A DNA stretch of 64,000 nucleotides from Clostridiales bacterium (GCA_004557125.1 SFET01000001.1:124001-188000), one strand, 5' to 3'. Shown: positions 16,158 through 25,418, counted from the first letter of the stretch. Program-made: numbers and translations. The notes: generated by a model from the letters alone, not told the origin.

Positions 16158-17495
16158 ATGGACAGGGATCTGACGCGCGGGCCGGTCATGGGCTCGATGC
16201 TGCGCTTTGCGCTGCCCATGATCCTGGGAAATCTGTTGCAGCAGTGCTACAACATTGCGGACACGCTGATCGTCGGCAGGTTCCTGGGGAAGAATGCGCT
16301 GGCGGCGGTCGGCTCGTCCTTCACGCTGATGACCTTCCTGACCTCGGTCCTGCTGGGGCTGTGCATGGGCAGCGGTGCGCTGTTCTCCATACGCTTCGGC
16401 CAGCGCAACGAGGATGGACTGCGGGAGAGCGTGCGCGCCTCCTTTGTGCTGATCGCCGGGGCGACGGTCCTGCTGAACGTACTCGCCTTCGCCGCGCTGG
16501 ATTACATCCGCGTGTTTCTGCGGGTGCCGGAGGAGGTCTGGGAGCCCATGCGCGCGTACCTGCGGGTGATCTTCCGCGGCGTCGCGGCCACCTTTCTGTA
16601 CAATTACTTCGCTTCGTTTCTGCGTGCACTGGGCAACTCCGTGGTTCCGCTGATCTTCCTCGCGGTCTCCGCGCTGCTGAACATCGCGCTGGACCTCTGG
16701 TTCGTGCTGGGACTGAAGCGCGGCGTGCGCGGCGCGGCGGAGGCCACGGTGATCGCACAGTACGTCTCCGGCCTGGGCATCGCAGTCTATGCGTGGCTGC
16801 GCTATCCCCGCATTCGCTGCCTGCGCAGCCTGCGTGTGCGCCGAAGCTGCGTGCGCGAGGTCGCCGGATTCTCGCTGCTGACCTGCGTGCAGCAGTCCGT
16901 GATGAATCTGGGCATCCTGATGGTGCAGGGATTGGTGAACAGCTTCGGTTCCACCGTCATGGCAGCCTTCGCGGCGGCGGTGAAGATCGACGCCTTCGCC
17001 TACATGCCGGTGCAGGACTTCGGCAACGCCTTCTCCACCTTCATCGCCCAGAACTACGGTGCGCAGCGACACGATCGCATCCGCAGCGGGCTGAAGGGCG
17101 CGATCCTTGCGTCGATGGGCTTCAGCATCGCGGTGTCCATACTGGTGTGCGCCTTTGCGCGCCCGCTGATGGGACTGTTCGTGGAGGCAACAGAGCTGGA
17201 GATCATCGCCGAGGGCGCGCGCTATCTGCGCATCGAGGGCGCGTTCTACTGCGGCATCGGCTGCCTGTTTCTGCTGTACGGCCTGTACCGCGCGCTGGGT
17301 CGCCCCGGCATGAGCGTGGTGCTCACCGTGATCTCCCTGGGCACCCGCGTGGCGCTGGCCTACGCGCTGTCGGCGATCCCGGCCATCGGCGTGACGGGCA
17401 TCTGGTGGTCGGTGCCCATCGGCTGGGCGCTGGCCGACCTGACGGGCCTGCTCTACTACATCCTCCGCAGGGAGAGGCTGCTCTCCCGGGCGTAA
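16158..17495 (+). CDS. MATE family efflux transporter
   Basis: A 445-residue polytopic membrane protein with two MatE halves (about residues 14-175 and 235-395). The opening MGSMLRFALPMILGNLLQQC and NIADTLIVGRFLG are typical, as is the second-half NFGAQ-like QNYGAQRHDRI. It would export a cationic or amphiphilic compound using a Na+ or H+ gradient. It is divergent from an Lrp-type regulator and 36 bases upstream of a D-2-hydroxyacid dehydrogenase gene, so the three may respond to one metabolite. Substrate unknown. Confidence 0.92.
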   Translation: MDRDLTRGPVMGSMLRFALPMILGNLLQQCYNIADTLIVGRFLGKNALAAVGSSFTLMTFLTSVLLGLCMGSGALFSIRFGQRNEDGLRESVRASFVLIAGATVLLNVLAFAALDYIRVFLRVPEEVWEPMRAYLRVIFRGVAATFLYNYFASFLRALGNSVVPLIFLAVSALLNIALDLWFVLGLKRGVRGAAEATVIAQYVSGLGIAVYAWLRYPRIRCLRSLRVRRSCVREVAGFSLLTCVQQSVMNLGILMVQGLVNSFGSTVMAAFAAAVKIDAFAYMPVQDFGNAFSTFIAQNYGAQRHDRIRSGLKGAILASMGFSIAVSILVCAFARPLMGLFVEATELEIIAEGARYLRIEGAFYCGIGCLFLLYGLYRALGRPGMSVVLTVISLGTRVALAYALSAIPAIGVTGIWWSVPIGWALADLTGLLYYILRRERLLSRA

Positions 17496-17531
17496 GACAT
17501 CGAACCAAAGCACATCAGGAGGTAGAACAAT

Positions 17532-18473
17532 ATGAAAATCGTACTCTTGGAGGGACTGGGCGTATCCGACGCGGTGATCGACCGGCACGCGCGCAGGCTG
17601 GAAGAAATGGGCCACAGCTTCGCGGCCTATCCGAAGAATGCCGACGTACAGGTGCAGATCGAGCGCAGCCGCGACGCGGACGTGCTGATGCTGGCCAACA
17701 TGCCGCTGGCAGCGCAGGTGCTGGAGGAGGCGAAATCGCTGAAGTTCATCGACGTGGCCTTCACCGGCGTGGATCACATCCCGGTGGCGGAGGCAAAGCG
17801 CCGGGGCATCGCCGTGAGCAACGCCTCGGGCTACGCGACGCAGGCCGTGGCGGAGCTGTGCATCAGCTTCATGATCCACCTGCTGCGCAACGTGGACAGG
17901 ACCCAGGAGCGCTGCCGCAGCGGCGGCACGAAGGACGGCCTGGTGGGCAATCTGCTGTGCTGCAAGACCGTGGGCATCGTGGGCGCGGGTGCGATCGGCA
18001 AACGGGTCGCCGCGCTGTGCAGGGCCTTCGGCTGCAGCGTGCTGGCCTTCAGCCGCAGCGCCGTCTCCGATCCCGCCATCGACGCGCAGGTTTCGCTGGA
18101 CGAGCTGCTGCAGCGCGCGGATATTGTCTCGCTGCACTGTCCGCTGACGGAGCAGACCCGGGGCATGATCGGCCGGGAGCAGCTGGCGCAGATGCAGCGG
18201 CACGCGATCCTCATCAACACCGCCCGGGGCGGCGTGGTGGATTCCGTCGCGCTGGCGGAGGCGCTGGAGCGGGGCGAAATCGCCGGTGCGGCCTGCGACG
18301 TGTTCGAGACGGAGCCGCCGCTGCCCACGGACCATCCGCTGCTGCACAGTCCAAACACCATCGTCACCCCGCACATCGCCTTCGCCTCCGTGGAATCCAT
18401 GGAGCAGCGCGCGGAGATCGTGTTCGACAACCTCTATGCCTGGCTGGAGGGCCGGCAGATCAACGCGGTCTGA
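17532..18473 (+). CDS. NAD-dependent D-2-hydroxyacid dehydrogenase
   Basis: A 313-residue member of the D-isomer-specific 2-hydroxyacid dehydrogenases. The Rossmann motif VGIVGAGAIGKRV lies near residue 150; the catalytic Arg is in NTARGGVVDS (about 237), the Glu in DVFETEPPLP and the His in VTPHIAFAS. Length and layout suit a D-lactate, glyoxylate or phosphoglycerate dehydrogenase-like enzyme, but the substrate cannot be fixed. It begins after AGGAGG, 36 bases after the MATE gene, and ends before a bidirectional terminator. Confidence 0.9.
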   Translation: MKIVLLEGLGVSDAVIDRHARRLEEMGHSFAAYPKNADVQVQIERSRDADVLMLANMPLAAQVLEEAKSLKFIDVAFTGVDHIPVAEAKRRGIAVSNASGYATQAVAELCISFMIHLLRNVDRTQERCRSGGTKDGLVGNLLCCKTVGIVGAGAIGKRVAALCRAFGCSVLAFSRSAVSDPAIDAQVSLDELLQRADIVSLHCPLTEQTRGMIGREQLAQMQRHAILINTARGGVVDSVALAEALERGEIAGAACDVFETEPPLPTDHPLLHSPNTIVTPHIAFASVESMEQRAEIVFDNLYAWLEGRQINAV

Positions 18474-18576
18474 GCGTGCACATTTGCGCTCTTGCGCACG
18501 CCGCCGGATCGCATGCGAATCCGGGGGGAAGCGATCGACGCGGCCTGCGATTGATCGGCCGGACAGATACAGAAAA

Positions 18577-18605
18577 CGGAGGAAGCATATTGCTTCCCCC
18601 GTTTT
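18577..18605. terminator. terminator between convergent genes
   Basis: A 10-bp stem with one mismatch (18577-18586 with 18592-18601), 5-base loop, TTTTG on the right and AAAA on the left. The rest of the 18474-18669 spacer shows no gene. Confidence 0.8.
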
Positions 18606-18669
18606 GTTTGCACCTCGAAAATCAGGCGTTCCATCCACGCCGATGCGCGCCGTCCGCCTCCGGCGACGA

Positions 18670-19485
18670 TCAAATCCCCTTCAGGAATTCCTCCATGCGC
18701 GCGTTGAAGCGATCCGGATATTCGTGGAACATCATGTGCATGCCGAAGGCGTCGATCTGCACGTGGGGATAGTTCGCCTGCATGTAGGGCACGCCGGCGT
18801 CCTTTCTGTAATTTGCGATGACCAGCAGCCACGGCACGGTCGCGTCCAGCTTGCGGCAGATCTCGCGCTTGTCCGCCAGCCAGCCGTCCACGTAGAGCGC
18901 ATCGGCGATCTCGCTGGGGATGCGGCAGGATTCATCGATCAGGTGCTCGCGCAGTTCGGCCGACATGGCGCCCTCATAGAGCAGTCCGTCCGCAAACTCG
19001 CCCATGAAGCCGCGATAGGACTGCGGCGAGCAGAGGGAGTTGAGATGCGCGCCGCGGAGATCCTCCAGCGTGCCGGCGCGGTATTCCTGCGGATCGTCGC
19101 TGATGCTGCGCGGCGAATTGTCCATGATGACCACCGCCGCCACATTGTCAAAGCCGCGCTGCTCAAGATAGGCCCAGCAGGCCAGCGCGCCGAAGGACCA
19201 GCCCGCCAGCACCACATGCTTCAGGCCGAGCGCGTCGATCAGCTTTGCAAGGTCCGCACCCTGCTGGTCGTAGCTGTTGCCGCGCCAGGTGATGGTGGAT
19301 TTGCCGTGACAGCGCGGATCCACCGCAATGCAGCGATACGCTTTCGAAAAGTATGCAATCTGCGCGTCAAAGGAATTCGCACTGAAGGACCAGCCCGGCA
19401 CAAACACGATGGGCTGCCCCTCTCCTGCGTCGATGTAGCGGAGCAGCACGCCCGGCTCCACCTCAAAGTAACGATCCTGTGCCAT
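18670..19485 (-). CDS. alpha/beta hydrolase
   Basis: A hydrolase of about 271 residues with the canonical fold: VFVPGWSFSANSFDAQ oxyanion-loop region, the nucleophile elbow GWSFGA, and a C-terminal His in MHMMFHEYPDRFN. The Asp is probably in the NYRKDAG strand region. The ATG at 19485 has the better distance from GAGGAG than the one two codons upstream (19491). It is the last gene of the second liv operon on the minus strand, 16 bases after livF. It may act on the imported compound (ester, amide or peptide), but no substrate can be named. Confidence 0.88.
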   Translation of the reverse strand: MAQDRYFEVEPGVLLRYIDAGEGQPIVFVPGWSFSANSFDAQIAYFSKAYRCIAVDPRCHGKSTITWRGNSYDQQGADLAKLIDALGLKHVVLAGWSFGALACWAYLEQRGFDNVAAVVIMDNSPRSISDDPQEYRAGTLEDLRGAHLNSLCSPQSYRGFMGEFADGLLYEGAMSAELREHLIDESCRIPSEIADALYVDGWLADKREICRKLDATVPWLLVIANYRKDAGVPYMQANYPHVQIDAFGMHMMFHEYPDRFNARMEEFLKGI

Positions 19486-19506
19486 GTTCATCTTCTCCTC
19501 TCCGAT

Positions 19507-20214
19507 TCACTCGTCTATGCCCAGGTATGCCCTGCGGACGTCGCTGTTCTCCAGCAGCGCCGCGCTGTCGTCCTGCATCAGTACATTGCCCGTGCTCAAC
19601 ACATAGCCCCGATCCGCCGTTTTGAGCGCCATGCGCGCATTCTGCTCGATCAGAAGCACCGTGACGCCGCTCATGCGAATCCGGCGGATCAGCGCAAAGA
19701 TCGTCTTGACCAGCGCCGGCGACAGTCCCAGCGAAGGTTCGTCCAGCAAAAGCAGCTGCGGATTGCAGATCAGCGCGCGCCCGATTGCGAGCATCTGCTG
19801 CTCGCCGCCGGAGAGCGTGCCCGCCTGCTGCCGGCTGCGCTCCTTCAGGATGGGGAACAGCTCGTACACGCGCTCCAGGCCCGCGCCGTCGCCGCCTCTG
19901 CGCGCAAAGCGCCCCACCTGCAGGTTCTCGTAGACCGTCAGCCTGGAACAGATGCTGCGCCCCTCCGGCGCGTATCCGATGCCCATGTGAATGATCTCGT
20001 GGGTGCTCTTGTGGGTGATGTCCTCGCCAAGGAAGCGAATCGATCCCGCCGATTTCTTCACCTGGTTGACGATGGCATTCAGCGTCGTGCTCTTGCCCGC
20101 GCCGTTGGAGCCGATCAGCGTCACGATCTCCCCCTGATCCACATGAAGCGAAACGCCCTTGAGCGCATGGATGGCGCCGTAGCGCACGTGTATGTCATTG
20201 ACTTCCAATAGCAT
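19507..20214 (-). CDS. livF: branched-chain amino acid-type ABC ATPase LivF (second system)
   Basis: A 235-residue LivF-type ATPase. It carries Walker A GSNGAGKSTT, signature LSGGEQQML and Walker B LLLLDEPSLGLS, all canonical. It starts three bases after livG ends. It belongs to a second, separate liv system (binding protein-livH-livM-livG-livF-hydrolase) with clear sequence differences from the one at 2787-7494, so the two are not a recent duplication. Confidence 0.93.
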   Translation of the reverse strand: MLLEVNDIHVRYGAIHALKGVSLHVDQGEIVTLIGSNGAGKSTTLNAIVNQVKKSAGSIRFLGEDITHKSTHEIIHMGIGYAPEGRSICSRLTVYENLQVGRFARRGGDGAGLERVYELFPILKERSRQQAGTLSGGEQQMLAIGRALICNPQLLLLDEPSLGLSPALVKTIFALIRRIRMSGVTVLLIEQNARMALKTADRGYVLSTGNVLMQDDSAALLENSDVRRAYLGIDE

Positions 20215-20217
20215 TGC

Positions 20218-20982
20218 TCAATCCTCGCTTTCTCCCAGATAGGCGCCGATCACCTCCGGATTCCGTGCGATCTCCACCGGCGTGCCATCGGCGATGACCC
20301 TGCCGTAGTTCATCACATAGATCCGGTCCGAAACGTTCATCACAATGCGCATGTCATGCTCGATCATCAGTATGGTGAATCCATCGTCGCGCAGCGCCCG
20401 AATGAACTGCATCAGATCCTCGCTCTCCTGGGGGTTCATGCCTGCGGCGGGCTCATCCAGCAGGATCAGCCGCGCCCCGGTTGCGATGGCCCGGGCAATC
20501 TCCAGGCGGCGCTGCTTGCCGTAGGGCAGATCCCCCGCATAGCTGTTCATCTCATCCCTCAGGCCGATGCGCTCCAGGATCTCCAGCGCCCGCTGTGCGC
20601 CGCTGCGCTCCGCAGCCCGATAGCGCCGGGTGCGCAGGAGCGCATCCAGGAAGGAATAGCGGATCGAATCGTGTTCGCCCAGCAGCACATTTTCAATGAC
20701 CCGCAGATTTGAAAACAGGCGGATGTTCTGAAACGTTCGGGAAACGCCTGCGCGCACGATTCCCCGGGGCGGCAGATTGGTGATCTCCCTGCCGTCAAAG
20801 CGCACCGAGCCGGAATCCACCCGATAGATGCCCGTCATCAGGTTGAATACGGTGGTCTTGCCCGCGCCATTCGGCCCGATGAGGGAGACGATCTCTCCCT
20901 TTCGCACCTGTAAGCTCACGCCATCCACGGCCTTCAGGCCGCCGAATTCCTTGGTGATGCCCACCACATCAATCAACGCCAT
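20218..20982 (-). CDS. livG: branched-chain amino acid-type ABC ATPase LivG (second system)
   Basis: A 254-residue ATPase starting at 20982 (MALIDVVGITKEFGG) behind GGAGG. Walker A is GPNGAGKTTV. Unlike the LivG at 3496-4242, the signature region is the usual LPYGKQRRLEIARA and Walker B is LILLDEPAAGMNP. The gene overlaps the end of livM by 14 bases. It works with LivF at the cytoplasmic face of the importer. Confidence 0.93.
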   Translation of the reverse strand: MALIDVVGITKEFGGLKAVDGVSLQVRKGEIVSLIGPNGAGKTTVFNLMTGIYRVDSGSVRFDGREITNLPPRGIVRAGVSRTFQNIRLFSNLRVIENVLLGEHDSIRYSFLDALLRTRRYRAAERSGAQRALEILERIGLRDEMNSYAGDLPYGKQRRLEIARAIATGARLILLDEPAAGMNPQESEDLMQFIRALRDDGFTILMIEHDMRIVMNVSDRIYVMNYGRVIADGTPVEIARNPEVIGAYLGESED

Positions 20983-22057
20983 GCCTTGCCTCCACATTCA
21001 CGCCCTTGGGCAGTTTGTAAGGCGCCTTGCCGCGCCCGCCCAGCAGACCCTGCGGCCGGAAGCGCATCATCAGCACCAGAATTGCTCCATAGATCACGAA
21101 GCGCCAGCGCTCCGGATTGGAGATCAGCCAGCCCGGCAGGCCGCTCATCGCCTCCGTCAGGGAGCGCAGCAGCTCCGACATGGGCGCAAGGATCACCGCG
21201 CCTGCCAGTGCGCCGCGAATGGTGCCGCGCCCGCCCAGAATCACCATGCAGAGTATGGACACCGATATGGAGTAGGTGAAGGTGTTGTTGTTGATGTAGC
21301 CGAGGAAGTGGGCATAGAACGCGCCCGCCAGGCCGGCAAAGAAGGCGGAAATGACAAACGCCCAGATCTTGAAGGCGTAGAGATTGATCCCCACGAACTG
21401 CGCTGCCAGCGCATCCTCGCGGATGGCCTTGAACGCGCGGCCCATCCGGCTGCTGATCACCAGCCGCGTCACGACGATCGTCAGCAGCAGATAAAAGAGG
21501 ATCAGGTAATAGTAGCCGCCGTTGGTCAGCGTAAACTTGAAGCCGAACAGCACCGGCTTACCAATGCTGCTCATGCCCTGGGAACCGCCCGTGACCTTGC
21601 GCCAGTTCAGGATCACCGCGCGCACCACCTCGAGAAAGCCCATGGTGGTCACCGCCAGATAGATGCCGCGCATGCGCATCGTCAGCACGGCCATCAGCAC
21701 CCCCGCCGCGGCTGCCACCAGCGCGCCGACCAGCGAAGCCGGAAAATAGTTCACGCCGCACCTCTTCGTCAGGTACACGGAGGTAAAGGCGCCGATGGCA
21801 TAGAACGCCGCGTGGCCCAGCGAGATCTCCCCGAGGTAGCCGACGATGTAATTCAGGGAGATCGACAGCACGCCGTACAGGGCGATCATCACCAGGATGC
21901 GCTGCACATAGGAATTGACCAGCACAGGCGCCAGGAGCAGCAGCGCAATGCAGGCCGCAGCCAGCACGGTGCGCGCCGCGGCGTTCCCGGCCAGTCTGCC
22001 CGCAGCTGCCCGTACGCCGGAGAATTTCTTTTCTCTGTCCATTTTCTTCACGCTCAC
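20969..22057 (-). CDS. livM: branched-chain amino acid-type ABC permease LivM (second system)
   Basis: A permease of about 362 residues with a basic N terminus, several helices, the conserved GYLGEISLGHAAFYAIGAF loop and a late GGRGTIRGALAGAVIL segment. GTG codons at 22057 and 22051 and an ATG at 22042 are all possible starts; the GTGA overlap with livH favours 22057. It forms the channel with LivH. A long C-terminal tail continues past RPQGLLGGRG. Confidence 0.92.
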   Translation of the reverse strand: MSVKKMDREKKFSGVRAAAGRLAGNAAARTVLAAACIALLLLAPVLVNSYVQRILVMIALYGVLSISLNYIVGYLGEISLGHAAFYAIGAFTSVYLTKRCGVNYFPASLVGALVAAAAGVLMAVLTMRMRGIYLAVTTMGFLEVVRAVILNWRKVTGGSQGMSSIGKPVLFGFKFTLTNGGYYYLILFYLLLTIVVTRLVISSRMGRAFKAIREDALAAQFVGINLYAFKIWAFVISAFFAGLAGAFYAHFLGYINNNTFTYSISVSILCMVILGGRGTIRGALAGAVILAPMSELLRSLTEAMSGLPGWLISNPERWRFVIYGAILVLMMRFRPQGLLGGRGKAPYKLPKGVNVEARHGVD

Positions 22058-22932
22058 ACCTTCGAAATACTTTTGGATGCAAAGATGCCCGACGGCTTGA
22101 TCAGCAGCACGATGAACATCACGATATAGGCGATGGTATCCGTGTAGGTGCCGCCGAGATAGGCCGCCGCAAGGCCCTCGGACAGTCCGATCACCACGCC
22201 GCCCAGCACTGCGCCCGGCAGCGATCCGAGACCGCCCACCACCGCTGCGGCGAAGGCTTTGTTGCCCACCGTCGCGCCCATGGAGGGAGAGACCATCTGA
22301 TAATAGCCGCCGATCAGCGTGCCCGCAATCGCCGCGCAGGCGCCGCTGAGGAAGAATGCGAACATCACCACCAGATTGACGTTGATGCCGGAGATCGCCG
22401 CGGCCGTCCGGTTCTCACCCACCGTCCGCATCGCCAGGCCCATGCGCGTCTTTTGAATGATGAGGTACAGCAGCAACAGCAGCAACAGCGACACGCCGGT
22501 AATCACCAGCTTCGAGGATCCCACCTGCACGCCGAACACCGACAGCTGGGCAAAATCGAGGTTCAGGTTGAAGCGCTGCGCCTGACTGCCGAAGGCGATG
22601 GTCAGACAGTTTTCAATGATGTAGGAAAGCCCGATCGTGGTGATCAGCGTCGCGATGGAGCCCGCATTCTTCCGCCGGAGCGGCCGAAGCCCGAAGTATT
22701 CCAACAGGATGCCCAGCGCGCCCGTGGCCAGGATGCTGATTCCGCAGGCGAGCCAGACGCTCAGGCCCAGATCCGTCGTGAGGAACCAGGTGAGAATCGC
22801 GCCGAAGGCATAGGTTGCCCCATGGGCGAAATTGATCATTTCCAGGATGCCGAAGACCAGCGAATAGCCGATCGCCACCAGCGCATACACCATGCCCAGG
22901 GCGAGGCCATTGAGCAGTTGCATCAAAAACAT
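22054..22932 (-). CDS. livH: branched-chain amino acid-type ABC permease LivH (second system)
   Basis: A 292-residue LivH-type permease with MQLLNGLALGMVYALVAIGY at the start, the NFAHGATYAFGA loop, a central REN-like GENRTAAAISGINVN and the GGLGSLPGAVLGGVVIGL segment. The upstream spacer carries a 13-bp hairpin (22964-22995). It overlaps livM by four bases. Confidence 0.93.
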   Translation of the reverse strand: MFLMQLLNGLALGMVYALVAIGYSLVFGILEMINFAHGATYAFGAILTWFLTTDLGLSVWLACGISILATGALGILLEYFGLRPLRRKNAGSIATLITTIGLSYIIENCLTIAFGSQAQRFNLNLDFAQLSVFGVQVGSSKLVITGVSLLLLLLLYLIIQKTRMGLAMRTVGENRTAAAISGINVNLVVMFAFFLSGACAAIAGTLIGGYYQMVSPSMGATVGNKAFAAAVVGGLGSLPGAVLGGVVIGLSEGLAAAYLGGTYTDTIAYIVMFIVLLIKPSGIFASKSISKV

Positions 22933-22963
22933 ATCTTCCCTCAGAAAAACGTCGGATGTGCAA

Positions 22964-22995
22964 GTCGGTATCCGCCGACAGTGGCGGATACCGAC
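22964..22995 (-). other. strong intercistronic hairpin between binding-protein gene and livH
   Basis: A perfect 13-bp stem (22964-22976 with 22983-22995) with a 6-base loop. The nearest T run on the minus strand is about 14 bases further on, so it is more likely an RNA-stability or partial-termination element than a full terminator. Confidence 0.6.
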
Positions 22996-23025
22996 CCGAA
23001 AGACGTTCCAACCGGTTGAATTCTC

Positions 23026-24159
23026 TTATCCCTCGTAGGCGACCCACTTGCCGTCCTTGACGATCTGCGGCACATACTCCTTGGTCGCGTCGCGGTTTTC
23101 GTCGAACTGAATCGTTCCACAGACGCCCTCGTAGGTCATCGTCGCCAGCTCGTCGCGAATCGCCGCATGGTCGTTCACGCCGCCCACATTCTGAATCGCG
23201 GTCAGCAGCATGCCCACGGAGTCATAGCACTGCATATCCAGCGAGCTGGGGGACTTGCCGTCGCGCAGCTCCCTGTACTTCTCCACGAAGTAGGCCATGT
23301 CGGGATCATCCTCGCTCTTGACCGAGAGCAGCGGCGCCATCGCGCCCTCCACGTTGCTCTGGCCCAGCTCGATGAATTCGTCGTTGTAGCAGTTCACGCC
23401 GCAGACGATGGTCTTGCCCTCCAGCTTGTCGCCGGCCTGAATGGTGAAGGGCGCGACGCTGTCATAGAAGCAGAACATCAGAATCGCATCCACATCCGCA
23501 GCCTCGAACTTCGAAATCGCGGCGGCATGATCCACCGCATCCGGCAGACACTCCTCGGCCAGCACGATCTCGAAGCCATCCTCTGCGCGTTCCTCCACCA
23601 GCACCTGCAGCTGCTCGTAGGAGCCCTCGCCCCAGTCGGTCGCCAGGTAGTACACGCCCAGCTTCTTCAGCCCCGCAGCCTTGGCGCAATCCAGCATCGC
23701 GGCCGTCTCGGTCTTGATGGTGGGATTGTTGCGGAAGATGTAATCGCCGATGTCCGTAAAGCCCATCGTGGAGGCAGCCGGACCGATCATCGGAACGCCG
23801 TACTCCTGATAGATTTCGCCGGCCTCCATGATGGACCAGAAGTGGCCGACCATGCCGTAGCTCTCCTCATCCACGACGACCTTCTGGGCGATGGCGACGC
23901 CCTCCTCGATCTCGCCCTTCTCGTCGTACTCCTTCACGACGATCTTGCGGCCGTCAATGCCGCCGTTTGCGTTCCACTTGTCCACCTGAACCTGCGTCGC
24001 CGCCTGATAGCCCAGGCCGTAATCCGAATAGGAGCCGGTGATCGCGCCGCACATGGAGATGACCACGGGGTTGCTCTCGTCCAGTTCCGCACTTGCGAAG
24101 CCGGAGATCATCTCAAGCAGAAACAATGCGCTCAACAACAGGGACAGTGCTTTTTTCAT
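23026..24159 (-). CDS. ABC transporter substrate-binding protein, Leu/Ile/Val-type (second system)
   Basis: A 377-residue type I binding-fold receptor. The signal peptide MKKALSLLLSALFLLEMISG ends at ASA before ELDES; no lipobox. The mature part begins with VISMCGAITGSYSDYGLGY and includes GMVGHFWSIMEAG and AADVDAILMFCFYDS, consistent with LivJ/AmiC-like receptors. It is the first gene of the second liv operon, driven by the promoter at 24202-24230. The ligand is unknown; a terminal hydrolase gene in the operon hints at an ester or amide. Confidence 0.92.
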   Translation of the reverse strand: MKKALSLLLSALFLLEMISGFASAELDESNPVVISMCGAITGSYSDYGLGYQAATQVQVDKWNANGGIDGRKIVVKEYDEKGEIEEGVAIAQKVVVDEESYGMVGHFWSIMEAGEIYQEYGVPMIGPAASTMGFTDIGDYIFRNNPTIKTETAAMLDCAKAAGLKKLGVYYLATDWGEGSYEQLQVLVEERAEDGFEIVLAEECLPDAVDHAAAISKFEAADVDAILMFCFYDSVAPFTIQAGDKLEGKTIVCGVNCYNDEFIELGQSNVEGAMAPLLSVKSEDDPDMAYFVEKYRELRDGKSPSSLDMQCYDSVGMLLTAIQNVGGVNDHAAIRDELATMTYEGVCGTIQFDENRDATKEYVPQIVKDGKWVAYEG

Positions 24160-24201
24160 GGTGTTTCCTTCTTTCTATTTAAATCCCTAAAACACATATG
24201 T

Positions 24202-24230
24202 ATTGTAGGATTTAATGGTTATAAAGTCAA
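24202..24230 (-). promoter_or_regulatory. promoter for the second liv operon
   Basis: The minus strand reads TTGACT (24230-24225), 17 bases, TACAAT (24207-24202), about 45 bases ahead of the binding-protein start. Confidence 0.7.
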
Positions 24231-24384
24231 TGCCCGCGCCGCATTTTTTCCAATTGTTTACACAATGCTCCGCATCAGCGCGGACTGGCCCTCTCCGTTC
24301 CGCGCCGCATCCGTCCGACGGACTCCATCCAAACAGAATTGACATGGATTTTGCCTGCGAACCCCGTTTTGGGGAAATTGTAGA

Positions 24385-24413
24385 TTGACAAACGCGTCAT
24401 TTCGTGCAATACT
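24385..24413 (+). promoter_or_regulatory. candidate promoter for the YgjV-like gene
   Basis: TTGACA (24385-24390), 17 bases, AATACT (24408-24413). The -10 matches only four of six positions. The spacer 24160-24457 holds this and the divergent liv promoter and no gene. Confidence 0.5.
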
Positions 24414-24457
24414 CATATTTGCGTCCTTGCATAAATCACCGAAGGAGGAAGCGACCC

Positions 24458-24961
24458 TTGAATCCCATTCTGCTCGGAAACCTGATTTCCTTTGCCGGAG
24501 CGTTTTTGATGGTGGTCATCGGCCTGATCAAGCGCAAGGAAAAGGTGCTGGCGGTGCAATGCGTTCAGTTCAGCCTCATGGGCATCGGCAACCTGGTGCT
24601 CGGCGGCGTGACCGGCGCGCTCTCCAACCTCATCAGCCTGGTGCGAAATCTGATCTGCTACAAGTTCGGCATCACCATCCCGCTGAAGCTGATGTTCATC
24701 GCAGTTCAGGCGGGGCTCTCGCTCTGGGTAAACACCCAGGGCCTCATCGGCCTGCTGCCGGTGCTGGCGGCGATCATCTTCACCTGGTTTCTGGACATCA
24801 AAAGCGATCTGGGCATGAAGATCCTGCTCATCGGCACCCAGTGCCTGTGGCTGGTGTACGATTTCACCATCATGAACTACGTGTCCTTCGCCTTCGACAT
24901 CATGTGCCTGTGCGCCAACGGCGTGGGCATCTACCGCATCCGCAAGTCCGAGCGGGCATGA
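24458..24961 (+). CDS. YgjV family inner membrane protein
   Basis: A 167-residue membrane protein starting with TTG at 24458, chosen because AAGGAGGA lies nine bases upstream and homology begins at NPILLGNLISF; an upstream ATG at 24404 would give a non-homologous hydrophilic extension. It has about five or six helices, with VQCVQFSLMGIGNLVLGG and AGLSLWVNTQGLIGLLP, matching the Imp-YgjV family. Function of the family is unknown. It is monocistronic, with its own promoter and a strong terminator. Confidence 0.82.
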   Translation: MNPILLGNLISFAGAFLMVVIGLIKRKEKVLAVQCVQFSLMGIGNLVLGGVTGALSNLISLVRNLICYKFGITIPLKLMFIAVQAGLSLWVNTQGLIGLLPVLAAIIFTWFLDIKSDLGMKILLIGTQCLWLVYDFTIMNYVSFAFDIMCLCANGVGIYRIRKSERA

Positions 24962-24965
24962 AGAA

Positions 24966-24999
24966 CGGCTGCGATTCCACGAATCGCAGCCGTATTTTT
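24966..24999 (+). terminator. terminator after the YgjV-like gene
   Basis: An 11-bp perfect stem (24966-24976 with 24982-24992), 5-base loop, then TATTTTTG. Confidence 0.9.
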
Positions 25000-25004
25000 G
25001 TCTC

Positions 25005-25418
25005 TCAGTCTCCATCCGGCGCTTCGGCGCGCTCCACCACAAAAGCCAGCCTGCCCACCGCATTCTCGGCGTGCACGGATACGCTGTACTCCCCGGCGCG
25101 CGAAGCGGGCAGCGCAAAGCAGCCGCTGTCCATGCGATTGCCCCGGTAGACCGGTTCGTCCCCGTCAAAATCGACGCGCACATCCACCCTGCCCCGGTCA
25201 ATTTCAAACTCCACGTTCATCCTGTCGCCGACGTCCATGTGCATGCTGTGCGCATCATCCTGATTCATCCGCGAAAACGTGAGCAGATAGGCGTCGGGAT
25301 TGCGTACCCGCGAGCCGTCAAAGCGACTCTGCCCGGCAGACGCCCAGAGAAATGCCCCGAAGCCAACGGCCACCAGCACCGCTGCGCAGACCACGATCCG
25401 TGCAATTCTCCGCTTCAT
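25005..25418 (-). CDS. small membrane-anchored protein of unknown function
   Basis: A 137-residue protein starting at 25418 (MKRRIARIVVCAAVLVAVGF), with one N-terminal membrane helix or uncleaved signal and an outside domain of about 110 residues rich in beta-prone and acidic stretches (DRGRVDVRVDFDGDEPVY, GEYSVSVHAENAVGR). The domain looks like a small beta-sandwich, but I do not recognise a family. Its ATG overlaps the stop of the Ntn-hydrolase gene (ATGA) behind GGGAGG, so the two are translated together. Confidence 0.75.
   Translation of the reverse strand: MKRRIARIVVCAAVLVAVGFGAFLWASAGQSRFDGSRVRNPDAYLLTFSRMNQDDAHSMHMDVGDRMNVEFEIDRGRVDVRVDFDGDEPVYRGNRMDSGCFALPASRAGEYSVSVHAENAVGRLAFVVERAEAPDGD

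Noticed and set aside
16137..18638. 833-codon minus-strand open frame
   Set aside because: It lies opposite the MATE and dehydrogenase genes, which have clear families; its composition is that of a shadow frame.
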